From Fulvia fulva (Eukaryota; Ascomycota; Dothideomycetes; Mycosphaerellales; Mycosphaerellaceae): a DNA stretch of 64,000 nucleotides. Position numbers and translations under genes: made by a program. The stretch is taken from NCBI RefSeq assembly GCF_020509005.1, contig NC_063017.1, forward strand, positions 3,534,001 to 3,598,000. Direction: 5' to 3'. Shown here piece after piece: positions 1-8,794 of the stretch; position 1 is the stretch's first letter, and every line of letters starts with the position of its first letter. Below the pieces are notes generated by a model, which saw nothing but the letters and a program-made list of their open reading frames with translations, ran no database searches and was not told the DNA's origin.

Positions 1-1
1 G

Positions 2-999
2 ATCATTCTCCATGCTGGCGCGATGGACATCCAGACGGAACTCGGTAAGTTGCTGGTCCGACAGAACGAAATTGCAGTCATCCCTAGAGGAACCCGTTAC
101 AGAATCACCCTTCCAACCGGAGCAGCACGAGGTACCATCTGCGAGCTTTTCCAAGGCCACTACCAACTCCCATCCTTGGGCGCCATCGGCTCAACAGGCC
201 TAGCCAACGTCCGCGACTTCCAGATCCCCAAAGCTCACTTCGACGGAGACGTTCGCGACGGCCGAGCAACTCCCCACAATACTGGCGATTGGACCATCAT
301 CTCCCGCCTTTCTGGCCGCCTCTGGTCCTGCACACCAAACCACACCCCCTTCGACGTCGCGGCCTGGCACGGCACCTCCTACCCCTACAAATACGACCTC
401 GCCCGCTTCTGCGTGATGGGTAACATGCTCTTCGACGAGCACGACCCGTCGCTCTACGTAGTCCTCACAGTACCTACCCACGCCGAGCCCGGTACTGCAG
501 TCGTAGACTTTGCGATCGTTCCACCGAGGTGGAACGTTGCGGAGGATACGCTTTGGATTCCGTACTATCATCGGAATACTATGAGTAAGTTCTTCGGCAC
601 GATCGTGAATGCGCAGGAGGAGAGACATCCGTTGAATGCGGCGGGGAGGAAGGGAGATTGGGTTCCTTTTGCGTGTGGGTTGAATGGGGGGGGGTGGTTA
701 CGCATGGGGCGGAAGAGGAGACGTTTCAGAAGGCGAGTAACGGGGAGTTGAGCCCGAAGAAGGTGCAGGATGATGGGTTCAGTATCTTTTTGTTGGAGAC
801 AGAGAAGCCGTTGATGCTGAGTGATTGGGCGGAGGGGATGAGGGCGAAGAGGGAGGGGAGAGGGGTGGAAAGCTGTGATGAGGCTGTGGTGTATCATTAC
901 TCTCGTCATCATGTATTGAAGCATGTGGTCAGCGACATCGAGAGCTCTCTGATCCAGCGTCGTAACAAGTTGTGCCAGCTTCCTGCGAACAGTTCCTAG
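2..999 (+). pseudogene. hmgA: Homogentisate 1,2-dioxygenase-like gene, 5' cut by window edge, frameshifted
   Basis: The family opens the aromatic ring of homogentisate in tyrosine/phenylalanine catabolism using Fe(II). The reading frame is open from the window edge, so the N-terminal part lies upstream. Conserved blocks seen: DIQTELGKLLVRQNEIAVI, a WHGTSYPYKYDLARF block (histidine of the HGN.xPYKY motif), PPRWNVAEDTLWIPYYHRN, and near the end THGAEEETFQKAS. The frame breaks at a run of nine G (686-694); one more G would join frame 2 to the frame ending at 999, which carries the C-terminal blocks. The canonical Fe ligand glutamate of HRNxMSEF is lysine here (HRNTMSKF, about 573-593), a separate loss not explained by the G run. 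Either a decayed paralogue or, less likely, an altered-function protein with a sequencing error. Family call is firm; activity is doubtful. Confidence 0.85.
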
Positions 1000-1154
1000 T
1001 CAGTGTGGCTGTCGGCTGCCAGCTACAGCTCTTTCCCATTTCAAAATCCTGTTCGCACATGTTGCCCGCTACCTCGCTACAACGTGCCGGAGGGCACTAA
1101 TCAAAAGATACATATACATTCAAATTTCACGCTTACTCATCAGCAAGCACGATC

Positions 1155-1205
1155 GTAAGTTCCGCGTCACAATCATGCTTTGAGCATCATCTAACATGTT
1201 TCCAG
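1155..1205 (+). other. Spliceosomal-type intron in acceptor stem of tRNA-His
   Basis: 51 nt, GTAAGT at the 5' end, TCTAAC branch-like site, ends TTTCCAG. It separates GATC from ACG of the 7-bp acceptor strand. Confidence 0.75.
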
Positions 1206-1224
1206 ACGTAGTGTAGTGGTTATC

Positions 1225-1276
1225 GTGAGTTATCTCGTAAGATCGTGTTTCTCGAGCTCGCCTAACAGCAAATCAG
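1225..1276 (+). other. Spliceosomal-type intron in D arm of tRNA-His
   Basis: 52 nt, GTGAGT at the 5' end, CCTAAC branch-like site, ends AAATCAG. Removal joins GGTTATC to ACG and closes the D stem. Confidence 0.75.
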
Positions 1277-1290
1277 ACGTCTCGTTGTGG

Positions 1291-1313
1291 AACGTACATC
1301 GTTATCACAGCCT
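1291..1313 (+). other. Canonical-position tRNA intron (37/38) of tRNA-His
   Basis: About 23 nt between base 37 (G) and base 38 (C) of the anticodon loop. It contains CAC, complementary to anticodon GTG, as expected for a tRNA intron cut by the splicing endonuclease. Confidence 0.7.
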
Positions 1314-1326
1314 CCGAGGAGGTCCC

Positions 1327-1378
1327 GTAAGTTTGCACCTGTGGTCAATGATAAGCCGTCGTACTAACAACACCACAG
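1327..1378 (+). other. Spliceosomal-type intron at the variable loop / T stem of tRNA-His
   Basis: 52 nt, GTAAGT at the 5' end, a perfect TACTAAC branch sequence at 1362-1368, ends CACAG. Removal rebuilds CCCTG of the T stem. Confidence 0.75.
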
Positions 1379-1401
1379 CTGTTCGATCCAGGGTGTGGTC
1401 A

Positions 1402-2354
1402 TTCAAATAACTTTCAATGAACTGCTTAATCTTTTGGTCTGCTGTCGGAAGAGATGTCGGTGTTGGAAGTGGTTGCCCGTCTTTTGGTGAAATCTGAGTA
1501 TTATGGCCGCGGTATCTGACTAAAATTTATCATTGGGAATGCAATGCAATACGAATGGCTTGATCTAATTGACGAGGCTGCAAAGTTTTGTGAAGGTTGT
1601 AACGATTCACGCCGAGATATGTGACGTCGAAGATGGGCGGTATAGCATAGTGGAGATCTTAGTAGCCTTGCTGCCTTCGTTGCTTTCTAGCTTCTACGGC
1701 TCGCTTGAAGTTTTGTACCTCTTTGACATAGACAAGGACATGCTGAACATGTCTGGCCACCATGCTTAGTGCATTGGCTCATAGTGCCAAACAGGTATGG
1801 TGAGATGGTATATCGCAGATCCTGTGCATTAGTAAGGCAGACATCAGCACTCTTTAGCACTGCAGCGTAGCTTCGAACCACAGCATCGAACGCCTACGTT
1901 GCATTAGATGCATACCCCGAAGCACCAACGGTACAGCATCTTGCGATGGGAGCTCGCCATGTCAGTTCGTAGGAAGATCTGTATAAGATGATGTTGAAAC
2001 TTCCCTCCGTTTCGGGATAACAAAGACTTTGGCTTCAACGTTCAAGTCGCAATGTCATTCGCGTCCCGTGAGCTTGGCAATCAGGTGCTTCGGCCACCCT
2101 ACGATGACTTTGACACTCAAACGTGGAGCATTGCAGTCTAGATGGATCGTGAGCGATCTGCACATATCTGTGAAGAACTTACAGATCGATCCTCGCGTAC
2201 ACGGCGACGCACACGAAGACACAGTCATAGGAATGAGTACTGTCCCATCTATACACCTATACCCTGCCATCATCCACACTCAGAGTCCTCCTTTCCAGCT
2301 GAACAAATTCCTCCACCGACCGCCCACGGACCGTACAGGCTTCGAGGGCTTCTC
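1402..2354. other. No gene seen
   Basis: Only short overlapping ORFs on both strands with no recognisable motif. It holds the putative Pol III T run at 1432-1435 and the downstream flank of the minus-strand AIM6-like gene. Confidence 0.6.
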
Positions 2355-3311
2355 CTAATGCCCCTCCCATGCATTCGCCGCCCCCTCCAAATCATCACAA
2401 TTCAACAGATCCGCACCAGCATCCCACAGCAGTCTCCAAATACCATTGCGTGTACCTACCGGCCATAGTGGCTGATCCCAGTACCTGACACCAATGCCCT
2501 TCCCATGCGCAACAGCGATCTGGCTCTCCAACAGCGTCTGCTGCGTAGCATTGAACGTCGCGTTCCTGACAGTCCCAAACTGGCTCGAGAAGCTCACGCT
2601 CGCAATCTGTGACACATCAGAGGTGATGTTGCTGAAAGTACTGTTCAGCGTAGCGAGCGGCGCATCGTAGAAGTAGTCCCGCGGAGAAACGCCTTGGACT
2701 TGATTCAATGGCGTATTCCCCGTCCCGATCACAGTGACAGGACCCGCCGTAACACCTCCAGCAGACCCATTGAACGTCGTAAGATATCTCGCCTCCCTCA
2801 ACGGCTGCAACGCCTTCACAACCTCCGGCCACGTCGTGCTCCCCTCCGTCTTCAAATCCACAGAAAGATACAGTGTCTGCCCCCCCCCACTCGTATCATA
2901 AACCCCATTCCTCGTTCTCTCCCCCGTCACAAAAGATGAATTCGGATTCTGCGCCCTTAGCACCCTCAATATAGGTTGAATGTACAGACTATCCAACGTC
3001 CTCTCCTCCTTCAGCGCGGATTGCTCGTGTCCGATGTACAGGGTTCCATTGTAGAGCCATACGTCTGCTTCGACAGAGATCGCGCCGACGGAGAGGGCGG
3101 AGTAGAAGGGGATGGGTCGCCAGTAGTCGTTGTGGGAGTGGAGGGCTTTGGGGATTATGCCCTGTGTCAGGTCGGTAGGGTAGGTGTATTGCGGGCCGGA
3201 TTGGGCGTTGGAGAGGATTTGCTGGAGAGGTTGGGAGAGGGGGATGTCGGATTGGGCGGTGATCAGGGTTGCCGCGAGGGCTGCTGTTGTTAGGAAGGAG
3301 GTGCTGCGCAT
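2355..3311 (-). CDS. AIM6-like secreted/lumenal PLC-like phosphodiesterase
   Basis: Uninterrupted 318-aa ORF. Residues 1-19 form a typical signal peptide (hydrophobic core ending ITAQS). The block HSHNDYWRPIPFYSALSVGA followed by VEADVWLYNGTLYIGHE is characteristic of the AIM6 (altered inheritance of mitochondria 6) family, which has the TIM-barrel fold of glycerophosphodiester/PI-PLC-like phosphodiesterases; the His-Asn-Asp and Glu-x-Asp sets are the expected metal/catalytic residues. The C-terminus keeps VRYWDQPLWP and the LLNCDDL motif. Length is a little below the usual 350-400 aa. Substrate is unknown. Several NxS/T sites (NSS, NGS, NST, NIT, NAT) fit a secretory route. The family call is firm, the biochemical role is inferred. 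Confidence 0.8.
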   Translation of the reverse strand: MRSTSFLTTAALAATLITAQSDIPLSQPLQQILSNAQSGPQYTYPTDLTQGIIPKALHSHNDYWRPIPFYSALSVGAISVEADVWLYNGTLYIGHEQSALKEERTLDSLYIQPILRVLRAQNPNSSFVTGERTRNGVYDTSGGGQTLYLSVDLKTEGSTTWPEVVKALQPLREARYLTTFNGSAGGVTAGPVTVIGTGNTPLNQVQGVSPRDYFYDAPLATLNSTFSNITSDVSQIASVSFSSQFGTVRNATFNATQQTLLESQIAVAHGKGIGVRYWDQPLWPVGTRNGIWRLLWDAGADLLNCDDLEGAANAWEGH

Positions 3312-3862
3312 TGCAGGGATATGGTGGAGATGGAGAAGTTGGGAGAAGCGGCCTTACCTGCGACTGTGGACTTACATTTTGTAGCAGAAGGATGTGGTGC
3401 CGTTCTACTCTGAGGCGATGACGAATGTTGTTCAGAGGCAGATGGAGAAGGTGCTGCTCTGCCAATGGCTGATATCCGGCAGTATGGAATGTATCGTTAT
3501 ACATTCACGTACCGCTTGTTAGCAAATCGGCCGACTGGCTACTTATCTCTTGACCACTTCTCTTGCTCTGCACATCTATCTTTCGTTTTTACGACAACGA
3601 CATTGATGCTAGGCATCGCACGAAGCGCTTTGCATCATGTTCATAGCCTGACACATGAGTAGTGTCTTGTGAAGCGATTTCTTAGGACATGCTACACCCT
3701 GTCCGCTTAGCGACCTGTTTGCTGGCGAAGGTAGGTACACATGCAGGTGCTGAGGCAGAAGGAAGGAGTGATTCACAAGAAAGAATGACTGGCCACCTTC
3801 TGCTACATCTCCCACTCTTACATTGCTGCTAAGACACCACCTTACATCACCATATCAATACC

Positions 3863-5463
3863 ATGGGCGGGACAGCCTTCACGCAAGCAGCGGCAACAGG
3901 CCAGCCAACACTGCGAACACCACGCATGAGCCCAGAGGATTATGCCCGGCTGAAAACGAAATATGCAGAAGAGCTCCGGCAGTATTTCCCACGTGAGCGA
4001 CACCGCTGAGCATTGCGAAGCATTTTGGCAGCATATGCAGCATGCAGCGCTTCGAAGTAGACTGACATTGCACAGATAGCACCGTCGAGGCACTCAAAGA
4101 AGCTCCTGGAAAGACAGACTTTGGCGATATCGACTTCGTGATTACTGCTCCCGTTGATCAGAAGTTGGATAGTCTGGACCTTGCAAGGAAGCTTGGCGCA
4201 AAAGGTGTGTATACGCGCGTGACAGTACGCTCGGCTCCAAGAATTGACCTTGGGTTGGCCACATGCTGATGCGCTCAACTACTAGGAGTCATCTACTCAA
4301 GCGGAGGCGGATACCGGAGATGTCATCTCGCAGTACCCTTAGATGGAAGTAAGGCCACCGAAGTCATTCCATACAAGCACATTGGAGGGCGTAGCAACCG
4401 ACCAGGCAAAGAGGTGCGCTCCATGCCCAGCACTTCCTGCCAAATCTACAAAGCACAACTGACCAACTCATCCCAGCAGCAACCCTCCGAGACGTTCACA
4501 GAAGAGGCGTATGTCCAGCTGGACATCGAGCTCGTACGTCCAGAACACATGCCGTGGTTCTCTTGGTACGCATCTTACGGCGACCTCGGCGGCATCCTAG
4601 GACGCATGGCACGAAATCTAGGCCTCATCATTGCAGACAGCGGGCTCTTACTCCGTCTTCAAGAACTAGACGACACAAAAAAGCAGGAATACAAACTCCA
4701 AATCGCCGACAAGAATGGACTTCTCTGGCTTTCCGAAGACCCCATCAAAGTAATGGAACTCCTGAACCTCTTCCCATCCCGCTTCTACGCCGGCTTCAAC
4801 ACCGTCGAGGAAATGTACGCATGGCTAGGCCAAAGCCGCCTGGCAGCCGCAGACGTCCTCCGAATCAAACGCAACACCTCCGTAGATCGCATGAAGCAGA
4901 ACAAACGGACCATCTACAGCACATTCATGGACAGCTGGCTACCGGACCACCTCGGGCTGCACGTTGAGATGGAAGAACCAAACGACGAGGAATACCTCGC
5001 AGAAAAGGCCGCTCTCCGCATCAAACGCCAAGAGTACCGTGACGAAGCGCTCGACTACTTCGATAAACGGGCGGAGTACGAAGGCATGCGTGATGCGCTG
5101 GTTCTCTCGATCAACAACCAAATCGCAAAGCACCTCCTCAGACCACTCGTCGCGAAGCATTCTGGGAGTAAGGATCTCAAGCTTAGCGAGATTAATCGTG
5201 CTTTTGGGAGGTGGGTGGGCTGTTCAGACCGCGGTGTGCCGTACGTGAAGGAGGAAGCCCACTCTGATGAGGAGTCGGAGTTGCATAACTTTCTGAACGA
5301 TGAGAAAAAAGGTTTGAGGGATGAGGCGCTGGTGGATGAGTTTGTGGCGAAACATTGGGAGGAGTTGAAGTATCTCGAGCGGGAAAGGGCGAAGGCGCTG
5401 AGGCCGCAGAAGGAAGATGTTGACCCATGCATGAAGGTTTCGTCACCGGTGGCTGATCCGTGA
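3863..5463 (+). CDS. Nucleotidyltransferase-fold-like protein, multi-exon
   Basis: Start ATG 3863 opens MGGTAFTQAAATGQP. Introns 3993-4075 and about 4205-4287 (ending CTACTAG) keep frame; a third possible intron (from GTGCGC at about 4411 to CAG at about 4473, 63 nt) has no stop, so it may be retained or removed. The spliced protein has FGDIDFVIT (the G-D-x-D signature of DNA polymerase beta-type nucleotidyltransferases) and, some 80 residues later, YVQLDIELV, which could supply the third carboxylate. The rest is a mostly helical, charged region (KRQEYRDEALDYFDKRAEY) with an acidic tail. I do not recognise a named family; the nucleotidyltransferase assignment rests on the acidic motif pattern and is inference. 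About 460-480 aa in total. Confidence 0.7.
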
Positions 5464-5770
5464 GGTGCGTCTAATGCATCATGCACACCATAATCGACGA
5501 CAGTATCGATATCACTGCTGTAGCAATAGCGCCAGAGCTGCATATACAAAGGCCGTCTTTCGTATGGGGATCAAGCTGGGCAGACGTTGATCAAGGAAAT
5601 GGAAAATATCAGCAGGTTCAAGGGCAGTCCGGAGCACTTACTCCTTCGCACAATGCACCTCTCACCCAAACATGCTTCCTCCTGAAAGCGAGAGCAAACA
5701 GGTTGTAGCGGTATATTTCCTAGCACCATTCAGTCAGCATGATGATGGTACCCTCAAAGCGCTATCCGTT

Positions 5771-6688
5771 ATGCGACCAGGCACAGTCCGCGCAGTACTG
5801 ATCGGCTTCCAGGACTCCGAGATGATAGAGGACATCAAGATTCTGCAGAAGAAGTGCAAAAAAAATCGGCTGGAACGCCGAAACGCACTGGCTCCCTAGC
5901 ACATCGTCCCTGGAAGCACATCTTGCTTACCAGGACATCTACCACAGTATCAGGCACGATCTGAAGTCCGAGACCGTCGTGTTGTACTATGGAGGTTTCG
6001 CATACTGGGACGATACCCAGCCCACTAATCAAGCGATGTGGAGATGGCATGCGTAAGTTGACCATGACATGCTCTCTTCCTAGGAGCCAAGTACTGATTG
6101 AGATCTGGTAGAGATCCCAAAGAGAAAGTCTGCAGGGACCATGTCGTCAGCGTCGCGCCTTGGAAGCGTTTTCAAGACCTCGTGACGTCTGCATCCGGAC
6201 CTAGGAACATTCTTTTCCTGCTCCACTGTGCCTTTAATCCAGAACTTTTCGCATCGTGGCCGGGGCAGACAGGAGCAATAAGGGTAAATATGCAGCTCAT
6301 TGCGCTTACAGACAGAGAATCCAGAACTGATCTGCCCACCGGGGTACTACCAAACGGAATTGACAATGGGCACTGCACTGTTCAGGACTGTCAGTCGCCG
6401 ACGGTCCTTGGAGTGCCGAGTTTCCAGCACACTGACAGGAAGAATGTCGCCAGTCAAGGCCATCCGGACTATCGAGGCTGGCGTACTATGGTGTTGGCTG
6501 ATTATCTCGAGACCAAGCTCAAGGCTGGCGACCAGACGGTGTGGAGTCTTCTCGCTGGCCTTGACCCCGTGATCGTGCCATTGTTGCATAGGGCTCCGTA
6601 TCGCAGAGAATTGGTTGGGAATGCGCAGGATATGAAGTTCCGTAAGGCGACTTTGCTGAGACGTGTGAAGTCGTGGGTGAGTGGGTAG
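5771..6688 (+). pseudogene. Caspase-like-fold family member of unknown function, broken by an A8 run
   Basis: Closely similar throughout to the minus-strand gene at 45547-46373: VRAVLIGFQDS vs VRALLFGFEDS, IGWNAETHWLPST vs IGWTVNQFWLPTT, VVLYYGGFA vs LFVYYGGYA, WHADPKEKVCRDHVVSV vs WHADNHKPPKDKVCHEHVV, ILFLLHCAFN vs VVVILHCPFN. Start ATG 5771 is chosen because it matches the paralogue N-terminus. The frame is lost at eight A (5858-5865): seven would continue into IGWNAETHW. Intron 6053-6111 (GTAAGT...GGTAG) joins WHA to DPK. The order strand-YYGG then strand-HC recalls the His and Cys positions of caspase-type peptidases, but the GHG histidine is replaced, so proteolysis is unlikely. Fold assignment is inference; paralogy is seen directly. 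Confidence 0.65.
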
Positions 6689-6850
6689 TTAGTGTGAATC
6701 TGATAGCAGCATAGTCTCAGGAGTGGTATCTGGGCACGACCAAATCATGCTTGTCAGTACGCACTTACTATTGGAGTTGTGTACCGTGAACGCGCAAGGT
6801 CGTTTCACTTCCACCAAAACTTTGTTTGTACTGTTTCCATACTGCTCTTT

Positions 6851-7510
6851 CTACATGAAGGCGAGTGCCAATGCTGAGATAACCGATGCTCCCACGACGA
6901 ACCAACCACTCTGTGCAACCTTCTTGTTCGAGATCATCGATGCGGTGTCCCAGACCAAATGTCTGATGCCGTTGAAGCTGTAGCGTGTCAGTCTTGCCAT
7001 CATCACACCCTATTCGCTCTTTCCTCACCTGTGGAAAGTAAAGGGCAGCGCAACGGCCACCTTCGTCAAGACCTGCAAAACCACCGGCCACGCCGCAAAG
7101 CTCGCAGCCAGAACCTGCGTCTCCACATGCCATCCCAGATATGGTGCCACCAGGTATAGCGCTCCATACAGGTAGAAGAGACCGCTCACAGTGCAGCCAG
7201 TGATGCGGTTAAGGGCGGAGAGGTACCAGGTGATCTGTGGCTGGTAGATAGCGAGATGGGGCGCGACGGGTCGGTTCAGGCGCTGGTTGGCGAGGATGTT
7301 GTTCTGCGCCTGCTTCTCGGACATGGAGGCGGCGGCGACGAGTCTGCGCTGGGGAGTGTTGAAGGCGCCCAGGGCGATTGCTGCGGGTGCTGCGAATCGG
7401 TAGACATTGGGCTGGACGGCCACTGCGAGGGTGTTAGATGTGTTGTATCCTTGTCGTATAGTATACGTACACCGCCGCAGCGATTGCTGGGCTACTCTCT
7501 GGGGCAGCAT
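6851..7510 (-). CDS. SDH3: Succinate dehydrogenase cytochrome b560 subunit (complex II, SDHC/Sdh3)
   Basis: Three exons: 7510-7471, 7422-7029, 6977-6851, separated by introns 7423-7470 (48 nt, in frame and stop-free) and 6978-7028. The product is 186 aa. The N-terminus MLPQRVAQQSLRR is a mitochondrial targeting sequence. The SDHC signature is plain: RPVAPHLAIYQPQITWYLSA with the Ser/Arg that line the ubiquinone site (SALNRITG), three membrane segments, and the heme-ligand region FNGIRHLVWDTA in the last exon. It anchors the dehydrogenase in the inner mitochondrial membrane and passes electrons to ubiquinone; changes in this subunit are known to affect SDHI fungicide binding. No unusual residue was noted. 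An upstream in-frame ATG at 7681 is rejected because it precedes the targeting peptide by an unlikely 57 residues. Confidence 0.93.
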
Positions 7511-8794
7511 GGTGATTGTGGTGGTGTTCTGGCAGGTGTGGAAACAGATGAGGTCGACGAGGAGTGTTGCGATCATTCGAGTGCGTCCGGGCCTCGGGAA
7601 TAACGAGCAGCCAATGCCAGCCGGCTGACTATCGCAAGTGGGTCGTGGCACGTGCGCTTGGTACACACTGGGCAGCTGCAATTTTCGCTTTCAATCTCTC
7701 CTTCCTCACCTCAGGAATCTCCAACACCGTCTGGATCTACCAGCTGAAGGCGCGGCGTGCATTCAAAACAGGGCGTTATGCTCTGTCATCGAGTGCGATA
7801 CGATTTCGAGACCGACTGGCCGTAGTTAATCGCTTTGTGAGGCCAATCCTTTGCCTACACAGAGTTTCATATCAGGCCTACACCATCTGCCACAGTCCGC
7901 CTGTGTCATTGAATGATCAGCAATACGATCTTTCCCGGGCCGTTCTTCATGTCGGGACGTGTTGCCTGCAGCTCTTGCGCAATGCGGCATCAGAGATGCG
8001 TACTCACGCGTACTGTCAACAGTCGAGCTGGAAGACTCGACAGCTTGTGCGAAGCACTTTCCTGACGTCTGTACATCAGTCCACTGCTGGTGTTCACGAT
8101 AGGCCGGCGGACATTGCTCAGGTGGCGAGTGTCCATCTTATACGACCTGCGCTGTGTATACCAAAGTCGAAACCATAGCCTACTGCGTCTGGACATCAAG
8201 CTGTCCTCCAGAAACGTTGGAAGCTCGAAGCGGCGATACAAATACCACTTCTAGTACGACAGCTGCTGACTGACCAGACGATTGAGTTTAGGTGCAAGTC
8301 GTGTCCCGCGATCACGGTGACTTTCGAAACATCGCCCAGGATAGCCACGCAGCACGTGCAACACTTTGCAATGTAAACTTGAAACCGCAATGTTCTAATT
8401 CAGCTATAGCACAGGACCTTCGATCCACGAGGCGCTGCTCGAACGTTTGGCTCTCAAGCCAGGCCGAGGATGTTGCTGAGAACGCTGCCTTGATTTAGAT
8501 CCCACTATCTTGGGAATCACCATGCATCGGGACCAACCTGTTGGCACGTCCTTCATAAACAGAGAGAAGATCTGAGTGACAACGGCTCAAATAATAGAGG
8601 CAGCTCTGCTTGCTTCTCACCCATTGCTGGCGACCTTCGTTCTCGTGCTCTTCCACTGAACTGCTTTCGCTAGCAGCTGGACATGGAACAGCAGTCAGGG
8701 CATACTGGGACCAGCAATTCGGTAGATTGAACTCTGCGACTTGATAATGGAGAACGAGAGAGGCTAGAACCTGGCCAAGTCGCCGGATGTTACG
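7511..8794. other. Long gap between SDHC and the regulator; possible half zinc cluster
   Basis: No convincing ORF. On the + strand ATG 7949 begins MSGRVACSSCAMRHQRC (to 7999), which fits the first half (C-x2-C-x6-C) of a Zn2Cys6 cluster. No matching second half was found before the regulator ORF at 8795, so it may be a leftover of that gene's lost DNA-binding domain. A CTAG at 8761-8764 could be a 3' splice site giving an in-frame lead (NLAKSPDVT) into the regulator. Confidence 0.35.

Larger units (their letters stand above)
1209..1389 (+). promoter_or_regulatory. Pol III A box (1209-1219) and B box (1381-1389) of the split tRNA
   Basis: TAGTGTAGTGG matches the A box and GTTCGATCC the B box. 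Each is uninterrupted inside one exon, although the inserts push them about 160 nt apart. A T4 run at 1432-1435 is the first possible Pol III terminator, about 30 nt past the tRNA end. Confidence 0.55.
1151..1401 (+). tRNA. tRNA-His (GUG) split by one tRNA-type and three spliceosomal-type introns
   Basis: Exons 1151-1154, 1206-1224, 1277-1290, 1314-1326 and 1379-1401 join into 73 nt. Acceptor GATCACG pairs with TGTGGTC in all 7 positions (two or three wobbles); D arm GTGTAGTGGTTATCAC; anticodon stem TCTCG/CGAGG; loop TTGTGGC with anticodon GTG; T arm CCCTG-TTCGATC-CAGGG; discriminator A as in eukaryotic tRNA-His (the extra G-1 is normally added later by Thg1). The segment 1291-1313 sits after position 37, the normal tRNA intron site, and contains CAC able to pair with the anticodon. 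The other three inserts start GTAAGT, GTGAGT, GTAAGT, end CAG, are 51, 52 and 52 nt, and each has CTAAC exactly 10 nt before the end. Without removing them the acceptor, D and T arms cannot form. Exon 1 is only 4 nt. Function is inferred from structure, not shown. Confidence 0.85.

Noticed and set aside
7564..8178. 204-aa plus ORF opposite and beyond SDHC
   Set aside because: Mostly promoter DNA of SDHC; no motif.
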